A stretch of 15,183 nucleotides of DNA from JAWMQL01 sp033283165 (GCA_033283165.1 JAWMQL010000017.1:1-15183); one strand, 5' to 3'; shown: positions 1 to 7,590, counted from the first letter of the stretch. Numbers and translations are program-made. Notes: a model not told the origin generated them from the letters alone.

Positions 1-93
1 GCGATCCCAGATATGGGACTTCATTTCATCTGTGTAATGAAGACGAGTTCTATGAGCCATATAGCAACACTTCCACTTTTTCGAGAAGATAAC

Positions 94-125
94 AGGGTGT
101 TGCAATGATCAGTTGAATTCGCACC
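94..125 (+). mobile_element. 3' remnant of an IS30-like transposase gene
   Basis: Positions 99-125 align without gaps to the reverse complement of the end of the IS30-family transposase gene at the right of this window, with 21 of 27 bases identical and the last 12 (TTGAATTCGCAC) exact. In the matching frame both read as a short tail, a TGA stop and then I-R-T: GVAMIS-stop here against CVVATN-stop at the right. In this frame a TAA lies just upstream (90-92), so only the last codons are preserved and the gene is dead or chimeric. The assignment rests on similarity to the second copy within the window, not on transposase motifs. Confidence 0.4.
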
Positions 126-218
126 TAAGAAAGGACATCACGCCCGTGGGATGTGTCTGGCCAGGCCGGTTGAAAATCAGCCGCTTTATCAATTTAACTA
201 CCCGACGTTGATAAGGCA

Positions 219-259
219 GGGGCTACGTTAAGTAGCCCCGTTGCAGTACTCTACTGCAA
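219..259 (-). terminator. tandem hairpins at the sulfatase 3' end
   Basis: There are two perfect inverted repeats back to back. The first is TTGCAGTA / TACTGCAA (241-248 and 252-259, 3-nt loop), which spans the sulfatase stop codon at 251-253. The second is GGGGCTAC / GTAGCCCC (219-226 and 232-239, 5-nt loop), just downstream on the minus strand. The GC-rich second hairpin is a plausible transcription terminator or 3'-end stabiliser. It lacks a run of T residues after it on the minus strand, so a classical intrinsic terminator is only moderately supported. Confidence 0.5.
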
Positions 260-1834
260 TGACTTCTTGATGAACTCATCAACGACATTGGACATATCGA
301 ACGATTTACCTCCCTGTACGGGCGGGTAATCCGCGAGTGACTTCAGATGGGCACCCATAAGCTGCCCCATAGGCTGGATGAGCCAGGAAATTTTCTGCAT
401 CAGGTGACCGTAGGAATCGGAGTTGTCGTAACTCTCGTAGGGGTCCATGCGGATATTGAATACCAACGGGACGGTACGGGGGACCACGTTAGCGTAATAG
501 TCCTCCTTGGTCGAGAAATGAAACTTCCAGGGCCCCATGCGCACCGCGGTCAATTTACTCTCGTAGTAGTGGAAAATGTGATTTCGACTGGACGTGTCCG
601 ATCGACCCATCCAGTAGTCGAGATTGTTAACGCCATCTATAAACTGTTTTTTCTTTTTCATCATCTGCTCCGCGACATCAGGCACTCCTGCCGCTGCCGC
701 CAGCGTGGTGAAGACATCCTGGTGGCCCTGGATACCGTTGAGTTTCGACCCTGCGGGTATTTTGCCCGGCCAGCGCGCCATCATCGGGACGCGCACACCC
801 CCTTCATAGGTCGTCATTTTTTCACCACGGAATGGCGTGGTCGCCCCGTGCGGCCAGGACGAGTGCTCTGGCCCGTTGTCCGTCGAATAGACGACGATGG
901 TATTGTCCTTGAGCCCGTTGCGTTCCAGCCAGTCCAGAACCAGTCCTATATCATGGTCGTGCTGGAGCATACCCGCGCCATGGTAATCTGTTTCGCTCGT
1001 GATCTTTTCCACTTTCCGGAGCCACTCGTCCCCGATGCGCGTGTACAGATGCATCCGGCTGGTGTTGAGCCAGACGAAAAACGGATCGCCAGCCTCTTTT
1101 GACGTCTCCATGAATTGAATGGCACGGGGGATCACTTCCCCGGCGTCGAATTTTTTCATGCGCTCCTGAGTGAGGGGGCCAGTATCCTCAATTTTCTGCT
1201 TGCCTACACGCCCGAAGCGGGGATGCTCCGTAGGGTCATCCTTGTCGGTGGCAACCGAGTGGATCACCCCTCGGGTGCCAAACTGCTCTTCATACTTTTC
1301 CAGGCTGCCGGAATAGGCTTTACCAAAGTTCTGGTAGTCCCGCTGCTCCGCCTCCTCCTGTGTATTCAGGTGGTACAGATTACCGAAAAACTCATCGAAG
1401 CCATGTACCGTCGGCAGGTGCTCGTTACGGTCGCCGAGATGATTCTTTCCGAAATGCCCGGTGCGGTAACCTTCGGCCTTCAACACCTCCGCCAACGAGG
1501 GGGATTCTTTCTGCAGCCCAAGCGCATCCCCAGGCTGCCCCACAGTCGTCATGCCGGATCGGATGGGATACTGACCAGTTATAAATGCGGCGCGACCCGC
1601 CGTACAGGAGGGCTGGGCGTAATGGTCGGTGAACAGGACGCCCTCTGCGGCGATCCTGTCGATATTCGGCGTGCTGTACCCCATGACAGCGTGGTTATAA
1701 GCGCTCAGATTTGACCAACCTATGTCGTCTCCCCAGATAACCAGGATATTGGGTTTTGCTGCGTAAGACGACGCGGCAAAAAGCAACATAAAACATATGG
1801 GAAAAAGTCTTTTTTGCGCGTTACGAAATGTCAT
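251..1834 (-). CDS. exported arylsulfatase (type I, formylglycine-dependent)
   Basis: This is a sulfatase of the alkaline phosphatase superfamily, which hydrolyses sulfate esters and is expected to act in the periplasm or outside the cell. ATG 1834 is chosen because GGAGG at 1844-1848 lies 9 nt upstream; the alternative ATG at 1843 directly abuts that SD. Counting from the 1843 ATG (530 aa), residues 4-29 form a signal peptide ending SSYAA. DD at 39-40 provides metal ligands. The C80-T-A-G-R84 signature marks Cys80 for conversion to formylglycine, and GKNHLG (132-137), His265, Asp322-Asn323 and Lys342 fit the remaining active site. Length is normal for the family. No sulfatase-maturing enzyme (FGE or anSME) is in the window, so it must be supplied elsewhere. 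The substrate cannot be read from sequence; algal or host sulfated polysaccharide is a guess. Confidence 0.93.
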   Translation of the reverse strand: MTFRNAQKRLFPICFMLLFAASSYAAKPNILVIWGDDIGWSNLSAYNHAVMGYSTPNIDRIAAEGVLFTDHYAQPSCTAGRAAFITGQYPIRSGMTTVGQPGDALGLQKESPSLAEVLKAEGYRTGHFGKNHLGDRNEHLPTVHGFDEFFGNLYHLNTQEEAEQRDYQNFGKAYSGSLEKYEEQFGTRGVIHSVATDKDDPTEHPRFGRVGKQKIEDTGPLTQERMKKFDAGEVIPRAIQFMETSKEAGDPFFVWLNTSRMHLYTRIGDEWLRKVEKITSETDYHGAGMLQHDHDIGLVLDWLERNGLKDNTIVVYSTDNGPEHSSWPHGATTPFRGEKMTTYEGGVRVPMMARWPGKIPAGSKLNGIQGHQDVFTTLAAAAGVPDVAEQMMKKKKQFIDGVNNLDYWMGRSDTSSRNHIFHYYESKLTAVRMGPWKFHFSTKEDYYANVVPRTVPLVFNIRMDPYESYDNSDSYGHLMQKISWLIQPMGQLMGAHLKSLADYPPVQGGKSFDMSNVVDEFIKKSLQ

Positions 1835-1843
1835 TTTCCGCAT

Positions 1844-2207
1844 CCTCCATTAAAACGAAGCCTAGTAAGCAAATACGTCGTTTGAAATATATAGATCACC
1901 TTTCCCGCGAACTCCACAATTCTCTCGACTCCCCCGCCGTATGCTCACACCAGATTCCGCGAATCAACCTGGGGCCTATCTGTGAACAACCTACTGATTA
2001 ACCACATCTAGACGTCTTCGATGCGAAGGTAGAACAACGTTCTCCTATTTCACAATCGGTTTCTCTCGCTCTTTGTTAGCGAAAGCGCATGAAAACTCGC
2101 TAATACTAGTATCATTGATATATTTGTACACTGATTGTAGATATTTCCTCAAAAATATTCTGGTTTTATCGAAGCGGTTCAAACAGAAAAAAATGAGAGG
2201 CTCAAAC
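1844..2207. other. divergent intergenic region, no gene seen
   Basis: This stretch separates the leftward sulfatase from the rightward small secreted protein, so it should hold both promoters. It is AT-rich, with TATATA near 1890 as a possible sulfatase -10 element, but no clear -35 partner is visible. A perfect short palindrome AGAAC-AAC-GTTCT lies at 2031-2043 and could be an operator. Reading frames that cross the region have no supporting start signals or recognisable protein features. Confidence 0.4.
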
Positions 2208-2768
2208 ATGCAATTTGCAAGAGCAAGTCTGGAGATCAGCGTATACCTATTCCTTATCGTCGCAAGCATATCTTTTATTCCCCAGGCCCGGGCGCAGTCG
2301 GAAATTTTTGTGTTTGGTGGCGAGGTATGCCAAACGAAAAATCCAGCCGTAAAAGATATCAGGAGAGTGAGCGGTGTTTTGATGAATATCAGTGAATCGA
2401 ACAGATTAAGCGTATCTTGCCCCATTTTCTCTAAAACACAGATTTTCGATGGCCTAGAATCCTCCTCTGTAGACCTGGAGGTTAACATCTATTTTTCTAA
2501 CTTGAATTCTATCGAGCAAAAATTTCGATGCGTTTTCTCGGAGCTTGTTTTTACTGGAATTTCGCACGTCAGAGAGCGAAAGGTGGCGTATCTTCCAGGA
2601 GATTCGGGATCTGGGATTGGAAGTCCTGGATCTATAAGGTAAGTCTATGAAGACTTTAGTTATGGCGGGCTTAGCGAGGAAAGTACTGGCATGCCACACG
2701 TAAGCTGTACATTACCCCCACGTTCAAAGATCAATTTGATCGAGATTGGAGCATTCAGAAATAACTAA
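2208..2768 (+). pseudogene. small secreted cysteine-containing protein, interrupted by in-frame TAA
   Basis: I do not recognise a named family. The start at ATG 2208 is supported by GAGAGG at 2195-2200, 7 nt upstream. Residues 1-29 are a signal peptide (hydrophobic core YLFLIVASISFI, cleavage after ARA), so the product is periplasmic or secreted. The frame meets TAA at 2640-2642 after 144 codons. The same frame then continues open for 41 more codons to TAA 2766-2768 and ends with a protein-like tail containing HVSCTLPPRSKINLIEIG. Cys41, Cys71 and Cys108 precede the internal stop, and Cys167 after it would restore an even number for two disulfides. The simplest reading is a recent nonsense mutation in a protein of about 186 residues. 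Stop-codon readthrough, a sequencing error, or a genuine 144-residue protein are alternatives. Confidence 0.6.
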
Positions 2769-2789
2769 GTCGATAGTCAGTAATCACGA

Positions 2790-2853
2790 AATAGGCGATA
2801 GCGAACCGAGCCGCGAACTGGCCTTATCCACGGCTGATGGCCGCTTTCATCTC
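2790..2853 (+). repeat. palindromic intergenic repeat, copy 1
   Basis: The copy begins AATAGGCGATAGCGAACC and ends GGCCGCTTTCATCTC. The two ends are imperfectly inverted (AGCGaACC against GGcCGCTT), so the unit can fold into a long hairpin. It belongs to the repeat family found between the small genes to the right. Confidence 0.65.
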
Positions 2854-2879
2854 TATCAAGGACTTTTACGCCAAGCGCG

Positions 2880-2903
2880 GGGAAGCAGCTAAAGCTGCTT
2901 CCC
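2880..2903. terminator. perfect 10-bp hairpin downstream of the GFA gene
   Basis: GGGAAGCAGC and GCTGCTTCCC (2880-2889 and 2894-2903) enclose a TAAA loop. The hairpin lies 62-85 nt beyond the stop codon of the minus-strand GFA gene and could terminate its transcript. No T-run follows immediately on either strand, so a role as a terminator is tentative. Confidence 0.4.
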
Positions 2904-2964
2904 GGGGCGGTTAGGCCACAACTGGCGCGGGTTTTTAGGTGACCGCGGGTTCGTCAAACAAGTG

Positions 2965-3423
2965 CTACGCGGCATGCAATCTCACCAGACTTTCCTTCGG
3001 CCAGACCTCCTCAATGTTGTAGTTTTCCTGAAACTGCGGAGCACCATCGGAGAGGTGCACCCAGGAGAGCTTGCTCTTGACATAGATGTGAGCCTGCGGC
3101 GCGAACCAGTCCATGTCCTCGAACGTTCCCGGAACGGGGAAGATAATTTTCTCAAACATCGAATGGGTGGCGTAAACTGTGCAGCCGCAGTCCGTGCAGA
3201 AAAACCGATTGGCGGTGCCAAACTGCATGGGTGGGTGACTGAGTCCGGGGCTACCGGAGAGAAGCTCGAAATCCCTTTTTAGCACGAACATTGAAAGCCA
3301 GCAGGAAGTTCCCGTCAACTTGTGACAGTTTGTACAATGGCAGGCGTGCGTGAAAAGCGGCCTATCGACTATTCGATAAGTGATTTCACCACAGAGGCAA
3401 GCTCCGCTTTTTACAAATCCCAT
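2965..3423 (-). CDS. GFA-fold (CENP-V/Gfa family) zinc-binding protein
   Basis: The family takes its name from glutathione-dependent formaldehyde-activating enzyme (Gfa), but most members have no proven reaction. All seven zinc-ligand cysteines of the fold are visible in order: C9-x-C11, C28-x-C30-x-x-C33 and C76-x-x-C79, plus an extra C81. The motifs GACLCGEITY near the N-terminus and CHCTNCHKLTG are characteristic. The 152-residue length is normal and there is no signal peptide, so it is cytoplasmic. The start at ATG 3423 has GGAGAG about 7 nt upstream. It stands alone on the minus strand with no linked formaldehyde or glutathione genes, so a specific role in formaldehyde detoxification should not be assumed. 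Confidence 0.9.
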   Translation of the reverse strand: MGFVKSGACLCGEITYRIVDRPLFTHACHCTNCHKLTGTSCWLSMFVLKRDFELLSGSPGLSHPPMQFGTANRFFCTDCGCTVYATHSMFEKIIFPVPGTFEDMDWFAPQAHIYVKSKLSWVHLSDGAPQFQENYNIEEVWPKESLVRLHAA

Positions 3424-3522
3424 TTAACTACTCTCCGAAGTTCTACAACTAAAGCTTTAATTAGCGCAAAAGCTGTTAAAAAGTTTAAACGAGCATTACA
3501 CGGAAAATCGAATAACAGCTTA

Positions 3523-3576
3523 TTCATCTGACACAATCGAGTGTACGCGTTCATCTGACAAAGTCGAGTGTACACG
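3523..3576. repeat. two tandem 27-bp direct repeats
   Basis: Unit 1 (3523-3549) and unit 2 (3550-3576) are directly adjacent and share 24 of 27 bases. Both begin TTCATCTGACA and contain TCGAGTGTAC. They sit at the point where the neighbouring minus-strand membrane-protein gene loses family-like sequence, so they may mark an insertion or deletion scar. Confidence 0.7.
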
Positions 3577-3871
3577 CGCAGCGGCACGAAACTAGACGGC
3601 CGCACCTGGGCGATTGCGGGCAACAAGAAGCGTGGTCGAATCGGAATCTGTCTTCTTTGTCGAGTTCCTCGAGAGCAGCTTGACCCGTCCGAAAGAGAAT
3701 GGAGAGGTTCCTGTCTGAGGCAATTCTCATCAGTAGGTCGGTAGTCAACCGCGCCATGGCATTCCTGTTAGCGCCCTGCGTCTCGCGAGAGCCATGCCGA
3801 ATCTGTACAGCGAGATAGAGCAATGATGCTATAACCGCCATAGCGCCAATAATCTCGCCAATCTCGTACAT
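3551..3871 (-). CDS. small single-helix membrane protein, probably 3'-truncated
   Basis: The N-terminus (MYEIGEIIGAMAVIASLLYL followed by AVQIRH) is one transmembrane segment preceding a cytoplasmic helix. This resembles a type of small, uncharacterised membrane-anchored protein that I recall from marine Gammaproteobacteria. The helical part runs to about EDRFRFD (near position 3635). The remaining 27 or so codons (HASCCPQSPRCGRLVSCRCACTLDFVR) are Cys/Arg-rich, look unrelated and read into the tandem 27-bp repeats, which suggests the true C-terminus was replaced. The start is uncertain: ATG 3871 fits the hydrophobic N-terminus but has no strong SD, and a TTG at 3895 is the upstream alternative. 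No function is assigned. Confidence 0.5.
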   Translation of the reverse strand: MYEIGEIIGAMAVIASLLYLAVQIRHGSRETQGANRNAMARLTTDLLMRIASDRNLSILFRTGQAALEELDKEDRFRFDHASCCPQSPRCGRLVSCRCACTLDFVR

Positions 3872-3896
3872 GCTGTCAAAACCATCGAGGGTCAAT

Positions 3897-3922
3897 AGTC
3901 CGCGGGTTGGCGCACGCGGACT
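3897..3922. terminator. inverted repeat between two minus-strand genes
   Basis: AGTCCGCG and CGCGGACT (3897-3904 and 3915-3922) form a perfect 8-bp stem with a 10-nt loop. It lies immediately after the stop of the gene at 3923-4294 and before the start of the next minus-strand gene. It could terminate the upstream transcript. It also shares the GCGGAC motif with the larger repeat family of this region. Confidence 0.4.
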
Positions 3923-4294
3923 TCATTGATTCGTTGGATGTCTTAGATCCCACATGAATTTAAGACAGCCAATGATAACTGCGAAATTGGTAACTATCGC
4001 AATCGTAATTACGACATTTTCCTGATCTGGCGTAAAAGCTGGTAACTCTTCCAGGCTAGCTGCGACTTGTCTCAAGTAAGAAAGTCCATTAATGCTAGAA
4101 AAAATGGATGCTATTGCACTCATAGAGGAAGACAGAAGAAACAACAAGTTAATGAAAGCCACCTGGCTTCTTAGCAGTTTCACTCCAATGGAATATGCAA
4201 TGAATAAATAGCCTCTGACTAATGTCCAAAAAATGGCGAAGTAAGCTGCTGCGTTCCCCATAGCCCCTTGCGCAAGCTCAGCCCAAACCGGCAA
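3923..4294 (-). CDS. small three-helix membrane protein, CLKFMWDLRH type
   Basis: This is an unrecognised 123-residue inner-membrane protein. Hydrophobic segments lie at about 16-37, 44-69 and 94-115. The C-terminus GCLKFMWDLRH is nearly the same as ACLKFMWDVRH in the protein at 8211-8576, and both have an aromatic G-Y-L-(F/L)-x-A-Y segment in the first helix, so the two are diverged relatives. TTG 4294 is the only start upstream of the first helix (a TAG precedes it closely). ATG 4261 is an alternative that would shorten the N-terminus. No enzyme motif is visible. A degenerate repeat copy lies directly upstream. Function unknown. Confidence 0.65.
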   Translation of the reverse strand: MPVWAELAQGAMGNAAAYFAIFWTLVRGYLFIAYSIGVKLLRSQVAFINLLFLLSSSMSAIASIFSSINGLSYLRQVAASLEELPAFTPDQENVVITIAIVTNFAVIIGCLKFMWDLRHPTNQ

Positions 4295-4301
4295 GTCCTA
4301 T

Positions 4302-4367
4302 GCGATGATAGCGGCTTTAGGAGGCTATCTGGAATAATGGAATTCGAATAGGGTCCACTTCCACCTC
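4302..4367 (+). repeat. palindromic intergenic repeat, degenerate copy 2
   Basis: The left end GCGATGATAGCGG matches the family core with an insertion, and the right end GGGTCCACTTCCACCTC is well kept. It lies immediately upstream of the minus-strand membrane-protein gene that starts at 4294, the same relative position as the copies farther right. Confidence 0.45.
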
Positions 4368-4655
4368 ATAACAGTCACCCAGCCAATGCGAATCAGTAGG
4401 GCAAACCGCCGTTCGGATAATGATGGTAAATTCTATGTATCAATATTTTTGCTTCGATTAAGTCTAATGGTGCTATCAAAACGCGCTATTTTGAATCTTT
4501 GACAGCTTTTTCACAAAGCTTTGCCAACTTACGAGCGGCCGGGGGCAGTGCCCTACTGGCAACACTGAAATTGAATTCTTCCGTGAATGAATTGCAAGCT
4601 CAAGAGTAGTTATTGTGCATGCAATAACGGATGGTTTGAGATGGAGGAAGCATCT
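4368..4655. other. intergenic region upstream of the exported coiled-coil protein
   Basis: No gene is recognised. The frame of the downstream gene is open back to ATG 4587, but the strong GGAGG at 4643-4647 points to ATG 4656, so 4587-4655 is probably leader. AT-rich sequence around 4430-4510 may hold the promoter, with no convincing -35/-10 pair seen. Confidence 0.35.
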
Positions 4656-5342
4656 ATGAGCATGTTCGAAACTCCCGCGATCATGAAGCGCACAATGTTT
4701 AATGCCTCCATCGCAGCGCTGATGGCTACGTCAGCCGGCCAGATAAGTGCCGACCCTCAGTCGAGTAATCCCGGTCTGGCCCATCGCGTAGATAAACTGG
4801 AAGCAGGGAGCATGGACACCCAGTCCAGAATTGAGGCGCTGGAGGCCATGGTAAGCCGCCTCCACCGGCACAGCGCCGCCGTCTACATCATCGATTCTGC
4901 AGGAAGTTCAAGTGCAGAATACTCGGAGCTGGAATTCAGGATGAACTTCTGCACCGAAGAGGAATACTTTCAGAACGGCGCTGACTGCACAAAGGGCCTG
5001 CGTGAGTTGAGCGTAATTCTCGACAACAGCAGTGAGGGCACGATTACCACCTTCAGCGCCGCGTCCCATGCCGACTTCAATGACATTGTCTCGCTATTGA
5101 CAAATGGCGATCGGGATTTCATCGATATCACGAGATCGGGCGTTGGGTCCGGCGGTGGAGGCTCCTCCAGCGGACCCGAACTATCGTTCTTCTATGATTT
5201 CCTGGCTGCGGGCGCTTTGGACCTTGCTGGATACAACATTACCCGGATCACCCTGGCCGTCGACCGTATCAATATTGTCGCTACAAATCCTGGGACTCAG
5301 TACTCACTCGACGGCAGGCTGTTTTTCGAATTCGGCAATTAG
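4656..5342 (+). CDS. exported protein with short coiled coil, function unknown
   Basis: I do not recognise this 228-residue protein. ATG 4656 is chosen because GGAGGA (4643-4648) sits 7 nt upstream; in-frame starts at 4587 and 4641 lack this signal. MKR at residues 10-12 begins a signal peptide with likely cleavage after QISA (32). A short coiled coil follows at about 43-70 (V45, L48, I59, L62, V66, L69), then a beta-rich domain with Cys100 and Cys112 spaced for a disulfide. A Gly/Ser linker (163-174) leads to a C-terminal segment ending RLFFEFGN. Placement in the periplasm or outer surface follows from the signal peptide. The coiled coil may oligomerise it. It is the only clear plus-strand gene inside the array and has no operon partner. 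Confidence 0.7.
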   Translation: MSMFETPAIMKRTMFNASIAALMATSAGQISADPQSSNPGLAHRVDKLEAGSMDTQSRIEALEAMVSRLHRHSAAVYIIDSAGSSSAEYSELEFRMNFCTEEEYFQNGADCTKGLRELSVILDNSSEGTITTFSAASHADFNDIVSLLTNGDRDFIDITRSGVGSGGGGSSSGPELSFFYDFLAAGALDLAGYNITRITLAVDRINIVATNPGTQYSLDGRLFFEFGN

Positions 5343-5552
5343 TCAATGTGCCGTTTTTGCCGGGTAACCGTTGCGACCTCGAAGGGATGCTGTCCCTGCA
5401 GCCTTAGCTGTGAGAAAAATAACAAGGGCAGTGGGTCACGCGGCCGAGCTACTGGCCAAAGCTAAGGAGATGGGGTCAACATACAATGCTTGATACTACG
5501 GTTCCAAAACCTGAATAAGAGAAACGGAACCGATCGAGATAAGTACCGCCCG
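5343..5552. other. intergenic region, no gene seen
   Basis: Several short stem-loops are possible (for example GGGA-TGCTG-TCCC followed by CAGC-CTTA-GCTG around 5380-5412), which could end the upstream transcript, but no T-run supports a classical terminator. No protein-like frame is seen. Confidence 0.35.
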
Positions 5553-5614
5553 CAGGCGATAGCGGACCCTAATCCAGATCCACGCTCGGTCAGGCCTGAA
5601 GACCGCTTCCAACT
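5553..5614 (+). repeat. palindromic intergenic repeat, copy 3
   Basis: The copy reads AGGCGATAGCGGACCCTAAT at the left and AGACCGCTTCCAACTC at the right, with the inverted ends AGCGGACC and GACCGCTT. It lies about 90 bp beyond the stop codon of the minus-strand oxidoreductase gene. The remaining 5615-5702 holds no recognisable feature. Confidence 0.65.
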
Positions 5615-5702
5615 CAAAGCGCCCATTCGGTTTTCGGATAACTAACCTATCACATGAAGAATAATGCGCCGCCCTAGTCGAGCGGGGCCCTGAGCAAACT
5701 TG

Positions 5703-6695
5703 CTAAGGTTTCTTCACTCTTACAATTACCTTTCCCTCGACCTTGCCACCTGCAATATGGGCAATAGCCGACAGCGCGTCGTCAAATTCAAAAACCTGTT
5801 GGGACGACAGTTTCAGTTTACCGCGCTCCCAGTAGCCGATCAGTTCCTCGACACCACCACGCATGATGTCATTGGAGAATCCAACCGGCATGGCGCCCAC
5901 CAGGGAAATATTGGTCATCAGCGTCTCCGGAAGACTTATCTGTGCCCATTCGCCGCTCGCGTAGCCGATTACGACGAAACGTCCTTCGAAGGCCGTCGCT
6001 TTGAAGGCCGCCCGCCCGGCTTTTCCGCCCACGGGGTCGAACACCATGCTGGCGCCTACGCCATGCGTCAGGTTCCTTGTGGCCTCGGTAATGTTTTCAG
6101 CGCGATGATCAATAACATCGTCTGCGCCAATGCCCTGGCAGAAGGCCGCTTTCTCCGGGCCGCCAGCCACCGCAATGACACGGGCACCAATCGCTTTGCC
6201 CAACTGGACGGCCGCAGCGCCGGAACTCCCGGAAGCACCCAGCACCAGCAGGGTATCGTCTGCTGTGAGCTCACCGCGACGCACAAGCCCAACCCATGCC
6301 GTCATGTAAGGAATAAAGAAACCAGCGGCCTCTTCTGCGCGCATTGCAGCAGGAATCGGCAGAGCTGCATTGGCGCTCATGAGACAGTAGTCGGCCAGCC
6401 CCCCAGCCTGAGCCTGGAACAATGTTGTACCCATGACCCGCGCTCCAATGAGGCGCTCATCCACACCGTCACCCACCGCTACCACCTCACCAGCCGCCTC
6501 CTGAGAGGGCGTAAACGGTAGGGGTGGTGTGAGGGGATAGTTGTTGCGGCACATGAGTACGTCTGGCAATCCCAGACCGCAAGCCCCTACTGCAACCTTG
6601 ATTTCACCCGCGCCGGGTTCGCACTCGCGAACATCCTCCGCCAAACGCCATTGCACCGTCGGTTCGCCAAACTGATCTACACGCCATGCTCGCAT
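5703..6695 (-). CDS. NADPH:quinone oxidoreductase-like MDR family protein
   Basis: This is a zinc-independent medium-chain dehydrogenase/reductase, probably reducing quinones or activated alkenes with NADPH in the cytoplasm. Residues 1-115 form the GroES-like catalytic domain (GEIKVAVGACGLGLPDVLM, then FTPSQEAAGEVVAVGDGV). Residues 120-290 contain the Rossmann domain with LVLGASGSSGAAAVQLGK (150-167), the A-x-G-x-x-G dinucleotide loop typical of the quinone-oxidoreductase branch. The catalytic-zinc cysteine and the structural four-cysteine lobe of alcohol dehydrogenases are absent. The 330-residue length is normal. GGAGAA a few bases upstream supports ATG 6695. It is a single-gene unit flanked by repeat copies 3 and 4. 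The exact substrate cannot be inferred. Confidence 0.9.
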   Translation of the reverse strand: MRAWRVDQFGEPTVQWRLAEDVRECEPGAGEIKVAVGACGLGLPDVLMCRNNYPLTPPLPFTPSQEAAGEVVAVGDGVDERLIGARVMGTTLFQAQAGGLADYCLMSANAALPIPAAMRAEEAAGFFIPYMTAWVGLVRRGELTADDTLLVLGASGSSGAAAVQLGKAIGARVIAVAGGPEKAAFCQGIGADDVIDHRAENITEATRNLTHGVGASMVFDPVGGKAGRAAFKATAFEGRFVVIGYASGEWAQISLPETLMTNISLVGAMPVGFSNDIMRGGVEELIGYWERGKLKLSSQQVFEFDDALSAIAHIAGGKVEGKVIVRVKKP

Positions 6696-6762
6696 TAAGT
6701 TTCTCCGGTATTAATTAATGACTCTACCGCCCTGGGGTGGAAGCGTTCTCCTGCGAGAATCA

Positions 6763-6847
6763 GAATAGACCGATGACTGCTATTAGGCGATAGCGGACCC
6801 CAGTTTGGGTCTGGGCCTACCTGCGTGATGATGGCCGATTCCACCTC
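6763..6847 (+). repeat. palindromic intergenic repeat, copy 4
   Basis: Positions 6784-6837 are identical over 54 bp to 8140-8193, and the match extends with one mismatch to 6847. Just outside the core, GAATAGACCGATGA (6763-6776) also recurs at 7370-7383. Within the core, GACCC-cagttt-GGGTC gives an inner hairpin. The copy lies upstream of the oxidoreductase gene and downstream of the SnoaL-like gene, both on the minus strand. Confidence 0.8.
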
Positions 6848-6891
6848 ATAGCGGCTAGTCGGCCCTGTTGGGCATACATTGCTTTCATCAA

Positions 6892-7335
6892 TTAATCATT
6901 CCCAAAAAGGTGCCCATAGGTTTCTGCGTGTCCATCTTCAGACCATTGTGAAATAGCTCTATTTATGCCGATAAAATCAGGAATACCATACATAAAGCTC
7001 CATTTTCCTGATCCGGCGTATATAAATTCACTAATTCCTTCATAGGAATAATCTCTACCGATAGGAGGATCACCTGGTAGCGTTTCAAACCACTTATTTA
7101 CTACGCGAGCCCCGTCAATGACATGCCAAATACTTCTGTTTGGAATGATTTCTGGCCAATTGTCCCGCGCAAACTGAATAACCGCGTCACGCCCGTGAAA
7201 TATGCCAGACTTACAGTTACCTCCACGTGCATCTTCCGCGAGCATACTATGCATTTCGTCCAGATCTCTTCGGTCAACAGCAGCGCGCCAACGATCGAAA
7301 TGTGAGGAAACTTCTTCCCGACTCCACTCGCTCAT
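6892..7335 (-). CDS. SnoaL/NTF2-like domain protein
   Basis: The 147-residue protein has the sequence pattern of the NTF2-like cone fold: an N-terminal helix with W-R-A-A-V-D-R-R-D-L-D-E-M, then a D-A-R-G-G segment and F-H-G-R-D-A-V, then a beta-sheet with W-F-E-T-L-P-G-D. Such proteins include small isomerases, hydrolases and non-catalytic ligand binders, and the sequence does not single one out. There is no signal peptide, so it is cytoplasmic. ATG 7335 has AGGGG about 9 nt upstream. Repeat copies bound it on both sides, so it looks like an independent one-gene unit rather than part of a pathway operon. Confidence 0.82.
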   Translation of the reverse strand: MSEWSREEVSSHFDRWRAAVDRRDLDEMHSMLAEDARGGNCKSGIFHGRDAVIQFARDNWPEIIPNRSIWHVIDGARVVNKWFETLPGDPPIGRDYSYEGISEFIYAGSGKWSFMYGIPDFIGINRAISQWSEDGHAETYGHLFGND

Positions 7336-7369
7336 GCCACTTTACCCCTAGTTTTTGATTTCACAACAA

Positions 7370-7437
7370 GAATAGACCGATGAGCGCTTTTAGGCGAACC
7401 GGGCCGTTCAGCCTGCCACCGGACAACCTGGCTGAAC
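7370..7437 (+). repeat. palindromic intergenic repeat, divergent copy 5
   Basis: It shares GAATAGACCGATGA with copy 4 and has the shortened core TTTTAGGCGAACC. The rest is a different inverted repeat, GTTCAGCC / GGCTGAAC (7406-7413 and 7430-7437, 16-nt loop). It lies directly upstream of the SnoaL-like gene on the minus strand. The DNA from 7438 to 7590 shows no gene. Confidence 0.5.
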
Positions 7438-7590
7438 GTCCGCTGTATTATCAAAAAGAAGTCATTCGCCTACCGAGGACCTGGATGACCTTGTCCACCT
7501 CATTGGTGACGGTTTCTGAAGATTCTTGATGGTTGTGAAACGTCTGCTATGAGGCCGTCTTGTGCAGGAAGCCGGTGATCGACTGGCTTG

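Noticed and set aside
347..1714. Plus-strand open frames of up to 251 codons opposite the sulfatase
   Set aside because: They mirror the real minus-strand sulfatase, have no SD or recognisable domain, and the sulfatase active-site residues are all on the other strand.
3523..3576. CRISPR array
   Set aside because: Only two 27-bp units, directly adjacent without spacers, and no cas genes.
5478..5502. GGGGTCAACATACAATGC as a REP/RAYT-type element
   Set aside because: The first bases resemble repeats seen near RAYT transposases, but no inverted partner or second copy is visible in the window.
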